From Holtermannia corniformis (Eukaryota > Basidiomycota > Tremellomycetes > Holtermanniales): a stretch of DNA of 64,000 nt. Of the stretch, positions 21,459 to 32,700 are shown piece after piece; within the stretch, counting starts at the first letter, position 1; every line of letters starts with the position of its first letter. The position numbers and the translations under genes were made by a program. The DNA lies in NCBI GenBank assembly GCA_001599935.1, contig BCIJ01000003.1:491484-555483 (forward strand). The letters run 5' to 3'. The notes beneath the pieces were generated by a model. That model was not told the DNA's origin, did no database searches, and saw only the letters and a list, made by a program, of their open reading frames with translations.

Positions 21459-24400
21459 ATGCCAGACGCGTGCTGGGCAAAGTTCGAGTTTGTGGCCGAA
21501 AACGAAGACGAGCTGTATTTCCCCGTCGGCGCCCGGATCCACATCCTCGAGCGCGACGAGGCGTATGGCGATGGCTGGTGGAGGGTGCGTGCTCGCTCGC
21601 TGTCCAGCTTTGGTCTGACTCGAGGTGTATAGGGTCGGACAGGTGACGGCAAGGAGGGACTGTTCCCCATGTCGTACATCACCGAGACGGAGCCCGTAGC
21701 CTCGGCCCCGACCGTCTCGACCGCCGTGACGTCTCCTAACCCGGCTCTGGCAACGCCTCCATCCCCGACTTCACCGTCCATGCCGTTGCACTCTACCGAC
21801 GTGCCGCAGCCGAAATCACCCTCGCGCCCTCCGTCTCCAACAGCACTCGATGCCATCCAAGCGGCCGCCAGCACGGCCACGGGCGCCATGGGGAAAACAA
21901 TCCACGAGATCCAGACGGCTATCGAGTCGCTCGCTCTGCCTGCTGGTATGAGCGAGCACACCCCTGACCACGAACAGGAATCAGACGAAGACGCAGACGA
22001 AGCCTACCACACTATGGGCATTGGACCGTCGACGCGCGCCAAGCTGGCTGAACAAGCTAGACTGGAGAACGAGCAGCGCGAGCGCACACAGCAGTCGCAT
22101 CGACGCACCAGCTCGGGCTTTCACGCCCACAAGGGGATCGCAGGGAACCCTGCGGGTTTGGTCTACTCGGATGAATCAGACGATGAAGACGACGTGCCCG
22201 GTGCCGCCGGACGGGACGCGCGCGAACAGAGCTTGGTCCCGAGCGAAGGCTTTGCCGCTCTGGCCGCTGCAGCCGCAGGCGGAGTGGGTGTCGTTGCCAA
22301 ACATTTGACAGGCGGCCTCTTCACCGCCGACCCAGCTCAACACTCTGCGCCCGCTCCAGGTACCGTTCCACCAAGCGCACCACCAAGGGAAATCAACCTC
22401 AACGATACCCCGCGCCCAGATATCGAACCCACCAGGCGCGGCTCGTTCGGCCAACAACTTGAAAGCCCAGCGTTGATACGGATCCCGTCATCGCCCGCGC
22501 CAGCTGAACCAGAAGCTGCCGTCGGGCTCGCAATCTCGAGCTACCCGCCGCCGCCTTCAGCCCCCGAAGATGAGATTGATAGATTCGAAGGCAGTGTGAC
22601 GCCGCCTTTGGGCGCGAATGGCCACGCGCGAGAGATGGAGTTGGAGTTGGGGACCGAGGTCGAGGCGCTCAAGCCGACATTGCTATCAGTGCGAGAGCCC
22701 GAGCCGGAGCAGGTGCAGCCCACCCGCTCAATCTCACCAAGCCCAGCACCGGCACCGGCCGTCACGCAACCGCAAACGGTCACAGCTCCACCCATCGACC
22801 TCCCAGTCCTCTCCGCCATCCCCGCCACCTCACCCATCCCCACGCCTCCAATCGTGACGCCGACCACGTCCCGCCCCGTATCCGTCACGGCACCGACGGG
22901 CCCGCCCGCTGCATGGAGTGTAGAACAGGTCGTGGCTTGGGCTCAAGGCAGAGGATTCGATGATGTCGTTTGTGGAAAGTTTGCTGGTGAGTTTCTGGGC
23001 TTGGCTATGGCGAGGCGCAGCTTGTATGGGTGACATGCGTGCTGCTGAGCAGACGTCAAAGAGCTCGTGATAGCTATTTTGACAATGCTCGCGCAGCACG
23101 GCTCGACATATCAGAAAGATGTTGTCGCAAGCCCACCTTGCAACCCTCGCCAGCTTCACCGAGCGCAGCCTGCTAACGCTCCTGCAGAGCACGAAATCTC
23201 GGGCGATCTCCTACTCGAACTCGACGCAAACCTACTCAAAGAGCTCGAGATCCCGCAATTCGGTAAACGGCTACGGATCGCTCAGGCGATTGCTGAACTC
23301 CGCCGCCCGCCGTCGGTTGCGTCACCGGCTGCGACGAGCTTTCACGAGTTACCGAATGGTAACGGTCATGACGCTCTGGGCGTCGGCGTCGGCGCGGGGA
23401 CTGGTCCTTATAGCGCTTGGGCGCACGGACGGAAGACGAGCACGCCGGCGGAATCGCCGGTCGCGGAGCCGATTCGGGAAGAAGAGGAGACCAATGCCGG
23501 GTTGGTCGAGCCGGTCGGTCCTAGCCATACCTACAAGAGCACGCTGACGCTCACAGTCCTCGGCCACCACATCCGTCACGTCGACACCGTACGTCCGAAA
23601 AGCTGAGTCCACCCACTCGCGCGCGTCGAGCATGCCCGCTAGCCCCGTGACGCCGAGTACGGCCAAGCGCTCGTCGGGCGGCAGTACCGGTCTCGGCCAC
23701 AAGAAGAACAAGGCTAGCGTCGACAAGCCGGCCAGTGAGCGCATGAGCTTTTTCGGCAGGCAGCGCAAACCGCCGCCTCGTGAACTGTCGGTCGTCGATC
23801 GACCCAGTGCGAATCTTCACTCACGCGCGCTGAATAGGCACGACCCCGAGCCATCGCCAACCAGCGTCAGCTTGGAAAAGAACCGCAGCTTTTCCCGTTT
23901 GCCTTTTACTGGATCCACCACCCGGCTCTCCAAAGGGCCCTCGTCGAATCGATTGTCGGTCAACTCGCCCGAAGCACCGACGGCGCACAGTGGTGACGGG
24001 CCGCAACCGACCGTGATTGAGAAGATTGGGAGACCGGATCATGCCGGCTATATGAAGAAGAAGGGCGAGCGGTATAATTCTTGGAAGATGCGGTACTTTG
24101 TGTTGCGCGGTGCGCACCTGTACTATATGCGCAGCGAGCATGTGAGTGTTTGTGGTGTCACACCGACAGTTGCAGACCTGATTGCACCGCGCACGCTGAC
24201 GTCGATAGGAATCCCGGATCAAGGGTCACATTGACTTGACGGGTCACCGTGTGATCGTGGACGAGAACATCCACCCGGGATCGTACGGGTTCCGCGTCGT
24301 CGGCGGGGACAAGGAGCACGCGTTCAGCTCGACCGAGCAGACGACGGTGCGCGAGTGGATGAAGGCGTTGATGAAAGCGACGATTGCGCGTGACTACTCG

Positions 24401-25173
24401 GGTAGGTGCTGGTTCTATCAGGGCTGGGTCGGGTTGCTGAGCGATACTGTAGCGCCTGTCGTGTCGTCGTGCAATATCCCGACGATCCCGTTGATCGAGG
24501 CTCAGGCGATGAGTCCGGCCCCGAGGCCGCCGTCGCCGACGCAGCGTGATGCGACGCAGCGTGCGAGCCGGCGTGACAATGTTAATCAGTTGACGGTGAG
24601 TAAGACTCGGTTCGTGTGGCATTGCTGACTTGTGCAGCCCCGCGACGCGAGTGTGCTCATGAGTTTGGAATCGACCACGGGCAACCACAAGCGTCGGATC
24701 AGTGGCGGGTTGAGCGTCCCGGCTGTTGCGGCCCCGCCTCGGCCAAGTCGTGAGATGAGACGACCATCGGGTAGGCCGAGTGTGAGTAAACTCGGGCGCG
24801 GCACCAGAGACTGATGATATAGATCGCATCCGTGTACCCCGACGAACACGCCGAGCTGATCGCGTGGGTCAATGCGACACTGCCACCGTCTGCGCCCCGT
24901 GCGAGCTCGCTCCCCGAGTCGTTCACCAACGGCTTGCTCATCACTCGCTTGGCCGAGCACCTTGCGCGCTCGCCGACGACGACACCCGACAGCGCGTTTG
25001 CGCCCGCCAGCAGTGGCGCGCCGAGCGTCCAAGGCATGTTTGCGATGATGGACACGCTGATTGACTCTGGCTTTGACACGGTCGCCGTCAGCCCAAAGGA
25101 CGTGCTGACGGGCGATGTCGGTGCGATCGCGCGCCTGCTGTCGAGCATGCGATCAAACGGGATTGCGCACTAG
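21459..25173 (+). CDS. BOI1: Boi1/Pob1-like polarity scaffold: SH3, SAM, PH, plus CH-like end
   Basis: Eight exons (21459-21584, 21633-22986, 23188-23513, 23557-24141, 24209-24401, 24453-24595, 24638-24781, 24823-25173) join to 1073 residues. The start has the context GCCACCATG. Residues 1-60 form an SH3 domain (AKFEFVAENEDELYFPVGAR ... EGLFPMSYI). A long disordered Pro/Ser/Glu-rich region follows. A SAM domain (WSVEQVVAWAQGRGFDD, EHEISGDLLLELDANLLKEL) sits near residue 470. A PH domain (HAGYMKKKGERYNSWKMRYF ... EWMKALMKA) lies near 690. These three in this order define yeast Boi1/2 and fission-yeast Pob1, which bind Cdc42 modules and exocyst at growth sites. The last ~115 residues (PDEHAELIAWVNATLP, FTNGLLITRLAEHL, MFAMMDTLIDSGF) resemble a calponin-homology domain. 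Confidence 0.9.
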
Positions 25174-25355
25174 GAGCCAAGGTGGCTAGTCTATAATGTC
25201 GATGGATGGTGTGATGGCTGCCACTGAGTGCTCTGACCGCCACCGAGTGCTGATTGGTGATTTGTTAAACGGATCCCATCGTCCACTCTCGATTTCACAT
25301 TCGCATTGACAATCCCACTGCGCTCATCGACCGGCCCAGCGCCCGCTAAAACCAA

Positions 25356-26942
25356 ATGAGCGCTGAACCCGCGGCCACGCCCGATCCAGAGACCGACGTG
25401 AGTGTTGCCGTCCGTCGGCGTCCACAGCTTACCAGGCAGCATGTCCCGCCCCGAGCCGAACCGCGCGGTCGCAAGGCCAACAACAACCTGCCGCCCTCGA
25501 GGGCGCGCGAGGTCCAGCGTGCGTTCAGGCAGCGTCGAGCCGAGCACCTGGCCGCACTCGAAGAGAGGGTGATTGACCTCGAGGCGGAGAACAACTTTTT
25601 ACGTGCCAGATTGGGCATCCCAGAGGCCGTCACGACCAACTTGGGCACGGGCCCGACAGGCCGTGGTAAAGCGTTGAAAGAGGGCGGCGTTCCGATGAGT
25701 GAGCGCGTGAGGGCACGCAAGGAGGCTAGAGAGAAGGAGAGGCTCAGGCTGCTGGCACTTGGCATCGTCATGGAGCCGCCGCCGACTCGAGGCCGAGGCA
25801 AGAAGAACGAGACGGCGACGCCGAGTGAGAGTGGCAACGACAGTGATCACCGCACAAGGGACAAGTCGACCATCTCGCCTAATAGGGGTACCGCGCTCGG
25901 TTCGCTGACCGGTCAAGCTTCGTCATCGGCCTCGTCGTTCTTTTCAAACGATCACTTCAACTTTGCACAGCCCTCGACCTCGGCCGCGCCCGCTTCAGGT
26001 TCAAACACCAACTTTGGCTTGCCTTTTCCGCCGTACAACTGGGAGCATCCCACTCCGGCCCCCGCGCCACCCGCTGCCCCGGTCCCGAACCAGCCGTCGG
26101 GCGATGCCATTGCACAGCTCCAACAGTTCCTCACGGCCGGCAACGACCTCAACTGGGCTTTCCCAGACGGTCTCGCGAGCTTTGGTGCCAATGCCGATTC
26201 ACCCCAGTTCCCGCCCACGCCGCAAACGGCGCCTCCCGCGACCGCGCCGGGACCGTCCGACTGGACAGGCATCCTTGCAAACTGGAAACCACCCGCTGCA
26301 GGCACCACCAACGGTCTCCCGCCCGCATTCTCCGCACTGCAGAACGCAATCCCTCGTCGACCCGCATCCCCCGCAACCCCCGTCTCGGCCTCGATCGCCG
26401 CACTCGCACACCCCAACCCCGCGTCACCGAACCCTCGGCCTCCAACCCAAGCGCAGGCCACGACGCAGCCGGATCTCCTGCACCGATTGAAAATGTGCTG
26501 CCATTTCTCAGACAACCACGTCGAGCGCGATCCAGGCCTACTCGTGTTTGCCATCCACCTGTGCTCCAACCTACCCTGTGCGTTCAACGGCCACCACGAC
26601 CTTGCCGTCGGGTCCAAGCGCCCGCGCATGTCCACGCCGGAATCGGACGACCCGGCGTTATCGCTTGAACGCGCCTGGCCCGCTCTCCAGCACCAGCTCG
26701 AGCCCGCAGCGGCCATCGACAGTGAAAAGCGGTTGAACACGGCCAAGATGGCGGCCGAGCTGTTACTCCGCGCGACGGCGCTGAGAGCCAGGGCGCAAGG
26801 TGAAGGCAGTCTACCGAGTGTTGGGTGTCGGCGGTTCGAGGGGATGTGCGTCAGTGCAGACCTTGTGCGTAGGTTGGTCGAGGGGTTGGGTGGGAACGCC
26901 GAGGATGTGAGGCTGGTAGAAGTAGGCAAGGAGGAGCACTAG
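25356..26942 (+). CDS. bZIP transcription factor with atypical basic region
   Basis: A single exon of 528 codons. Residues 48-90 carry a basic region and zipper: SRAREVQRAFRQRRAEHL, then heptads ALEERVIDLEAENNFLRARL. The QRAFR-RR-EHL-LE pattern aligns with AP-1/Yap-type fungal bZIPs, but the position of the invariant asparagine (NRAAQ in Yap proteins) is alanine (A50 in RAREVQ). A second basic patch (RVRARKEAREKERLR) follows near residue 115. The centre is Pro/Ala/Asn rich. The C-terminal part has scattered cysteines (MCCHFSD, LCSNLPCAF, GCRRFEGMCVSADL), which might form a redox or iron-sensing region, though spacing does not match the Yap1 or HapX cysteine-rich domains exactly. Target genes are unknown. 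Confidence 0.85.
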   Translation: MSAEPAATPDPETDVSVAVRRRPQLTRQHVPPRAEPRGRKANNNLPPSRAREVQRAFRQRRAEHLAALEERVIDLEAENNFLRARLGIPEAVTTNLGTGPTGRGKALKEGGVPMSERVRARKEAREKERLRLLALGIVMEPPPTRGRGKKNETATPSESGNDSDHRTRDKSTISPNRGTALGSLTGQASSSASSFFSNDHFNFAQPSTSAAPASGSNTNFGLPFPPYNWEHPTPAPAPPAAPVPNQPSGDAIAQLQQFLTAGNDLNWAFPDGLASFGANADSPQFPPTPQTAPPATAPGPSDWTGILANWKPPAAGTTNGLPPAFSALQNAIPRRPASPATPVSASIAALAHPNPASPNPRPPTQAQATTQPDLLHRLKMCCHFSDNHVERDPGLLVFAIHLCSNLPCAFNGHHDLAVGSKRPRMSTPESDDPALSLERAWPALQHQLEPAAAIDSEKRLNTAKMAAELLLRATALRARAQGEGSLPSVGCRRFEGMCVSADLVRRLVEGLGGNAEDVRLVEVGKEEH

Positions 26943-27070
26943 CGCGCGTCGAACGGGCTTGTAGACTGGTCTATAGTACGCATGGATTGTATAACAGTCG
27001 CTGCATATAGTGCATTGCAGCACCGGGGTGCATCATCACGCTGATCGACTGCTGCCAGTCGCGGCAACAA

Positions 27071-27328
27071 CTAAAGCTTCGTAATGACATACTTCTCCGA
27101 CTCTATCGATTCCTGCAGCATGGAGAAGGTCGACGGGCCACTGTATTCACGCTTCAGTTCGACACCGCTGTCCTCTGTGCTGACCCGCACAACCTCGAAT
27201 TGCGTCTGCTGCTCCCGTCGTCGCCCAGGATCGCCAATCCAACGCGTCAGCACGACTTTGCTGCCTGGTTGAACGAGGTCCAAGCCTGTCGTGACGATGA
27301 ACAGCGTGTCTGGTTCTTCGTCTGTCAT
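27071..27328 (-). CDS. Small protein of unknown function (85 aa)
   Basis: The ATG at 27328 opens MTDEEPDTLFIVTTGLDLVQ, followed by PGSKVVLTRWIGDPGRRREQ, ELKREYSGPSTF and the end EKYVITKL. The frame is acidic at the start, basic in the middle, and has no signal peptide or membrane span. An alternative model starts at 27373 with a 13-nt exon (MQHR and one base), splicing a 37-nt intron (GTGAGG...CTATGACAG) into the same frame at DEEPDTLF. I do not recognise the family. Confidence 0.5.
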   Translation of the reverse strand: MTDEEPDTLFIVTTGLDLVQPGSKVVLTRWIGDPGRRREQQTQFEVVRVSTEDSGVELKREYSGPSTFSMLQESIESEKYVITKL

Positions 27329-27993
27329 AGTGTAAGCACGGGTGTAATGAGCGCCCTCACCCCGGTGCTGCATCTACGTTTTCAGGGTAAAAGATGAGAT
27401 TGTCTTCGTGCGGATAACGGAGCGCTCTTTTGTGTGCCTTCGCGACCCTAGCACTTTGATCTCGTGCTCTTGTCGTGCTATCTGACGCGGGGTCCATCTC
27501 GGTTCACAGTGTGTAGACTACAGATGTACTACACTTTGTGATCTGGTTGGACACTGTGGGCGGTGTGCAATCACGCGGTTCGCCCATAGCAGCTTCCGCC
27601 GGTTGATCAATAACGTAGTGAACGAGTAGCAACGCTAACAGTGTAGGGAACATCAACACGTACAATGCGACCGCCATCGTTGGAGGCAGTATTCTTGTGG
27701 TATGTTCATTAATCACATCCCACAAATTGACTTTGGCAGGGCAAACCGGTCATTTTCGTTGCCATCAATTACCGCCTCGGCATCTGGGGCTTCGGGTAGG
27801 TCTTGTCGCCTGCGAGGTGTCTTGATTATCAAAGCGGGGGCAAAGACTGTGGCGTTGACAGACGTTTTTGACCACTCTGAAGAGGCACAGAGACTGGGAT
27901 GAGCACAGGACATAGAGAGCCAAAGAGTGGGATCGGCGCAGTTTATCGGCCGGACCTCGAATCGCGAAATACCCTTCGTCTCGGAGCCCGCTC
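27329..27993. other. Gene-poor stretch holding an esterase relic
   Basis: Apart from the carboxylesterase-like remnant on the plus strand (27647-27795), I see no supported gene. A further degraded resemblance, FVIWLDTVGGVQSRGSP (about 27537-27587, plus), could be the remains of the esterase VW-HGGGF-GS oxyanion segment, but it is weak. Confidence 0.4.
27647..27795 (+). pseudogene. Relic of a type-B carboxylesterase/lipase gene
   Basis: Two adjacent exon-like pieces survive: 27647-27699 reads NINTYNATAIVGGSILV and 27740-27795 reads GKPVIFVAINYRLGIWGF. They are separated by a 40-nt intron with good borders (GTATGT and TTTGGCAG) and preceded by a GCTAAC branch point and GTGTAG acceptor. The string YNATAIV-GSI--GKPVIFVAINYRLG--GF is highly characteristic of fungal carboxylesterases. 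The catalytic serine motif (GESAG), the downstream DQRLAL segment and the rest of the gene are absent on both sides, so this is a remnant. Confidence 0.6.
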
Positions 27994-29639
27994 TCATGGA
28001 GCCCTTTTCTGCCTTTTGGACACCTTCCCTGCTCCGGCTCCGCCTGCATCGACTTGGCGCCGCCTTGATCTCATTCGCGTGCCAGTCGAGTTGAGCGGAT
28101 CCAGAGACCTCGTCGATTTAGCCTGCGGTTGTCGTGTGGCCCCCGCGCGCTTCGAGTTCGCACGCGTGTTAGACAGGACGTCAGCACTGTCCGCGGGATC
28201 TTCATTGACAGGCTGGAATTCGTCAGCCCGCATCGCCGGCGTGCGTCGTGATCACGAACCTCAGAGATGATGGGCGGCATCAAGAATCGGCTTGGCAATG
28301 CAGTCTTGGTGAGCGCCACCGTCGAAGCCAACTACAGTGGCGTCAGCTGACAGACTGTGCAGGATTACCGTCACTCACAAACTCGGCAGCGTCCAATATC
28401 GCCGGCAAAAAGCATGGAATCGGCTGTGCATTACTGTAGGCTAGCCGATGGACAAGTGGCTTTTGCCCCTGACGCCGTTGTGCCAAGTATAGCGCCACGC
28501 TTGTTGCCGAGGAAAGTGATGACATGGCATAGTCACAACTGTCGAGTCAGCTGATTACCTATGACATAGTCACAACGTACTGGGGGTTGTTCATCAGCAG
28601 CATAAAGGACAACATGACGGCCGATGGCTCATCGTTGATGCTATGGACTTGGCCGAATGGCGACGTACCCGGCCAACCAAAGTTCTCTGCCTCGGCGAGG
28701 GCGTTCAGATTGCCGCCAACGAGCTGTGACTGCTGCTGTTCTTCACCACTTGACGACCCTACCTCGGTACGGATCGACAGAGCTGCGAAGCAGCGGCCTG
28801 CGTAGAGCAGCTCAGCCTCGCGACCGAGGGGAATAGCTTGGTAATATCAGCTGGTGCGGGTAGGTTTCGTCTGGTATACATACGACTGCACGCAGTGACG
28901 CAAGCGCCAGCCCGATACTCTAAGTCCTCCGAGGCCCAAGGGGCGATCGGCGACGCTGGAGGATCCAACGTTGTACATACATTACCATCCCAAACGATCG
29001 TAAAGTCGACATTGTCTGGTCGCGCAGCCAGGTGTCGAGCGTACGACACGATAGCGTTGACGAGCGGCTGTAGCTGGAAGAGCGCCTCTCGCTCCGCAGA
29101 CGGGCCGCCCTGAATCATTCAGCCGAACGCACCAAGGTACAACGGAAGAGCGCACTTACAAACAGGGACGGAATGTGGTCGGGGGAGGATGCAGGCCATA
29201 GGGCTGCCATGTTGCCGATCTTGTCTTTAAGTACAGCATGACACTCTTGTGGCGATGGAGTTGTGACCGCGACGGCCATCGACGTTGAGGTGGCCAAGTC
29301 GACGTAGCGAACGACGTCAGTGAAGGTGAAGGCGCCGATGCAAGAAGATCGCTGCATGATGACTTTGATTGGAACGCACGGAAACCACTGGCAGAGATGC
29401 GTGGTGGGGACATTGCCGTTGAGGCACGTGACATTCGATTACAAGGGCCCGGTAGTCGCCACCCAGCGATCAACAACCAACAACCATGCCGTCCTATGGA
29501 GAGTATGTGGTATATGTCTGGCGCGAGCTCTTTGATCACAAGCTGTTGCTGCACATCCACACGCATGTTGAGGGTGATGACCTGACCTCTTTGTGGGAGT
29601 GTCTAGATGCGCACTTCCACACACGGCGATCGGGACCAT
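27994..29639 (-). CDS. Unrecognised multi-exon protein with basic nuclear-type C-terminus
   Basis: The probable start is the ATG at 29639 (MVPIA, then a spliced exon VITLNMRVDVQQQLVIKELA). Later exons give SSCIGAFTFTDVVRYVDLAT, ECHAVLKDKIGNMAALWP, ALFQLQPLVNAIVSYARHLA, DNVDFTIVWDG, LLYAGRCFAALSIRTEVG, GTSPFGQVHSINDEPSAVML, LAQRRQGQKPLVHRLAYSN and FLPAILDAAEF. The last exon ends in a disordered, basic tail, RSRRRQVDAGG...KVSKRQKRAP, consistent with nuclear localisation. Some inner splice junctions are uncertain. I do not recognise any domain; the many short exons and rapid-looking divergence would suit a meiotic or chromatin protein, but that is speculation. It follows the GH63 stop by 119 bp on the same strand. 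Confidence 0.55.
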
Positions 29640-29758
29640 TGGCGTTGCCTGCGTCGTGCTCGAGTCCTGCACCTGTCGTGCTCTGACCGCGCTCAATTGT
29701 AGTGACAAGACACGAAAACAATGCATTGGAGATTCTATACTTTGCCACTCCCAGTCTC

Positions 29759-32700
29759 TTACAGCTCGTCCGGTTCCGGGTGGTCTCTGTAGCCGAGTCA
29801 ATACCATACCGAGGCCCTTCTCAGCAGACAAACATACCTGTCCGAGTAGGTCGAATAGGCAGAGAACGCCGACTCGTCGCCGTACTCGCTTGGAGTGTTG
29901 ATGTGCTCGTCGAAGTAGTGCTTGGCCACACTGCGGGGCGCTGCGAGCAGTCAGCAACAGGCCTGTGCTCAAAGGTATCTAACTCACTGCGTGGTGTCTT
30001 GGGTAACCGGCACGACTCGCCACTATACGTGAATCAGCGACTGTGTCTGAACAATGCAGACAGCGTACCTCTGCATGATGCTCCAGGCGACCAAGCCAGT
30101 CCAACCACACTGGTGGGAAGCACCAAGACCTCGGCCATCGTTGCCATGGAAGAACTGAACCAGTCAGGATCCCGCTCGCATAGTGAAGCCAACTGACCTC
30201 GTGGAACAAGATGTAGTCTCGGAAGTGCGGGTCGCGGTTCAACTTGGGGTTGCCGCCGTTGGTTGCGCGGCGGCCTTCCATGTCGCGGCTGAAGATGTGG
30301 ATCAAGCGGTGCTGGATCTCGTCGGCTGCACCGGCTAGCGACATGTACTGAGGCGACGTCAGCTTTGCCAGGCCGTCTGGGTCGGCCAACACTCACATCG
30401 CCACTGCCAGTAGGACACTCCACAGTCAGAGTCTCGCCATAGTATTGGTGGAAGCGTTGCAGACTGTATGTGTGAGTAGTGAACGGCCAGCAGCGATCGT
30501 GCGCACCTCTCAATCAAAAGGAAGTTGACTGCAATCCAGATCGGGCCACGCCAGTTGGAGTTGCCGCCGAACTATAGCTGATCAGGGACATTCAATCACC
30601 ACAGTCGACTCACCATGCCAGACCGCGAGTCACCGGGCCAATAACCACATGCAAAGTCTTCGCCGTTGACATTCATCGAGAATGGGTTTTCGTGGTGGTA
30701 CAGTGACAACCTACCAATGTCAATGCCCAACATCTCTCACGCTCGCTAGCACTCACGATCGCACACCATACTCGGACAAGAACTCCTTCTCATCCAGCAT
30801 CTTCTCCAAGATCCGCACAAGGCGTTCCTTGGACGCCAACGCGAGCAGCTTGCGGTCACCTTTACCGCTCGAGCGAATGTTGGCAATGTTACGCGTCGAA
30901 ATGTCGGGTCGGTTCTCAATGAACCAATCCATGCGCTTCTTGAAGCCAGGGAAGCGCTTGATGACTTGTGGTTCGAGGACGAGCGTGGCGTAGAGTGGCA
31001 TGAGGCCGACCATTGAGCGCACTGGGAGCTGTTGCGAGTGCCCGAGACCCCACTGGATCGCATCGTAGTAGAAGCCGTCTTCTTCGTTCCAGAGCGTGAG
31101 CTGCTCATCGCCTTGGCCGGGGTAGGTCATGGCGTCGGCGATGAACAAGAAGTGCTCAAAGAACTGGGCGCATCCTTAGCGACTGCTGCTTGCTCAAAGC
31201 TGTACACACCTTGGAGGCAATGTCCTCGTACGTGGGATTGTGCTTGGCCAACTCGAGGGCAATGTTGAGCCTAGGTCGTCAGCTTGGTGGTGATAACGCC
31301 ACGTTACTCACATGTTCAAGCAGAAAAAGGCCATCCACGACGTGCCGTCCGCTTGGCGCAGAGTCCCACCGGTCGGCAACGGCTCCGATCGGTTGAACGG
31401 CCCAATGTTATCGAGGCCGAGGAAACCGCCTTCGAAAACGTTGTTGCCGCCCGCATCCTTCCGGTTAACCCACCTTATAAATCAGCACCAATATCACGTC
31501 TCCAGGCCGACGCACCATGTAAAGTTGAGCAACAGCTTCTGGAACACACGCTCGAGGAAGTCGAGGTCCTCGCGACCGAATAGCTTGCGCTCAATCTTGA
31601 ACACTCGGAACGTCGACCAAGCGTGCACGGGCGGGTTGACGTCTGAAAAGTTCCACTCGTACGCTGGGAGCGCGCCGTCGGGCTTCATGTACCATTCGCG
31701 GGTCATGAGGTCGAGCTGCTTTTTCGCAAACGAGGGGTCGACCATGGCGAGTGGGATACAATGGAACGCCGTGTCCCATCTGATGATGGTCAGCATTGCG
31801 CGAGACGGCGTGTGGAAACTTACGTTGCGAACCAGGGGTACTCCCACTTGTCCGGCATGGAGAGAATGTCGTTGATGTACATGTGCTTCCACTCCTGCCA
31901 TCGATGTCAGCTTGTCCAGCGCCATGTCACAGCCGAACACACCCTGTTGCGAATCCACTTGCGCTCTGGCGGAGGCGGTGGCTGACCGGGGTCACCCTCC
32001 ATCCACTCCTTCTGAATGAACTGGTAGTATTGCTTGTTCCTGTTCTCTGTCAGCCGACAATCGATTGCAGCTCGCAATGACCGACCAGAGCATGCCACCC
32101 AGCGCCTGGCGCATGATGTTGCGCAAATCCTCACTGACAGGTCCCCGCGCAACATTGTTGTAGAACTCATCAGCGTCACGACGGCGTTCCTCGACCGTGT
32201 CATCGAATAGCTCCTCATCAAGTACGCTCGGGTCCGCCTCGGGAGTGTTAGGCGTGAGCTTGAGTCGGACGACGACACAGCCGCCCTTGGCCGGTACGGC
32301 GGGGAAGACGTAGTGTGCGGCGGCCTTGGTCCCCGTCTTAGCTGGGTTGACGAACTGGCGACCACCTGATGAGCCGATGGGTCGCGGAGGTGGTGAAGCG
32401 CCGTTGACGCCGCCGGTAGATTCTTGCTCATTGTCTCCGTTCGATTCGCCATTGGCTGCGGCTACGTCCTCGCCCTCATCCTCGGGCAAGGTGTAGTTCG
32501 GAGGCAGCTTTGGCGACCGCGTGCTAGTCTTGCGCTCCAGGCCGCCGGACGTGTGCTCTGGCTCTGGCTCGGCAGGACGGTGGCTGGGCACAACGTGGTC
32601 GTGGAAAGCATCCTTGACGTACGGTGTGCGGTTCTTGCCGCCGTACATGCGCTTCGACAAGTCAGCTTAAGCAATGCTATGGTTCAAGTAAGACATACCT

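Noticed and set aside
23052..23066. Possible 14-nt exon inside BOI1 intron 2
   Set aside because: It has usable borders but including it breaks the SAM-domain frame; direct splicing 22986 to 23188 gives the expected KFAEHEISGDLL.
25952..26929. 325-codon minus-strand ORF
   Set aside because: Exact antisense of the bZIP coding exon, with no motif of its own.
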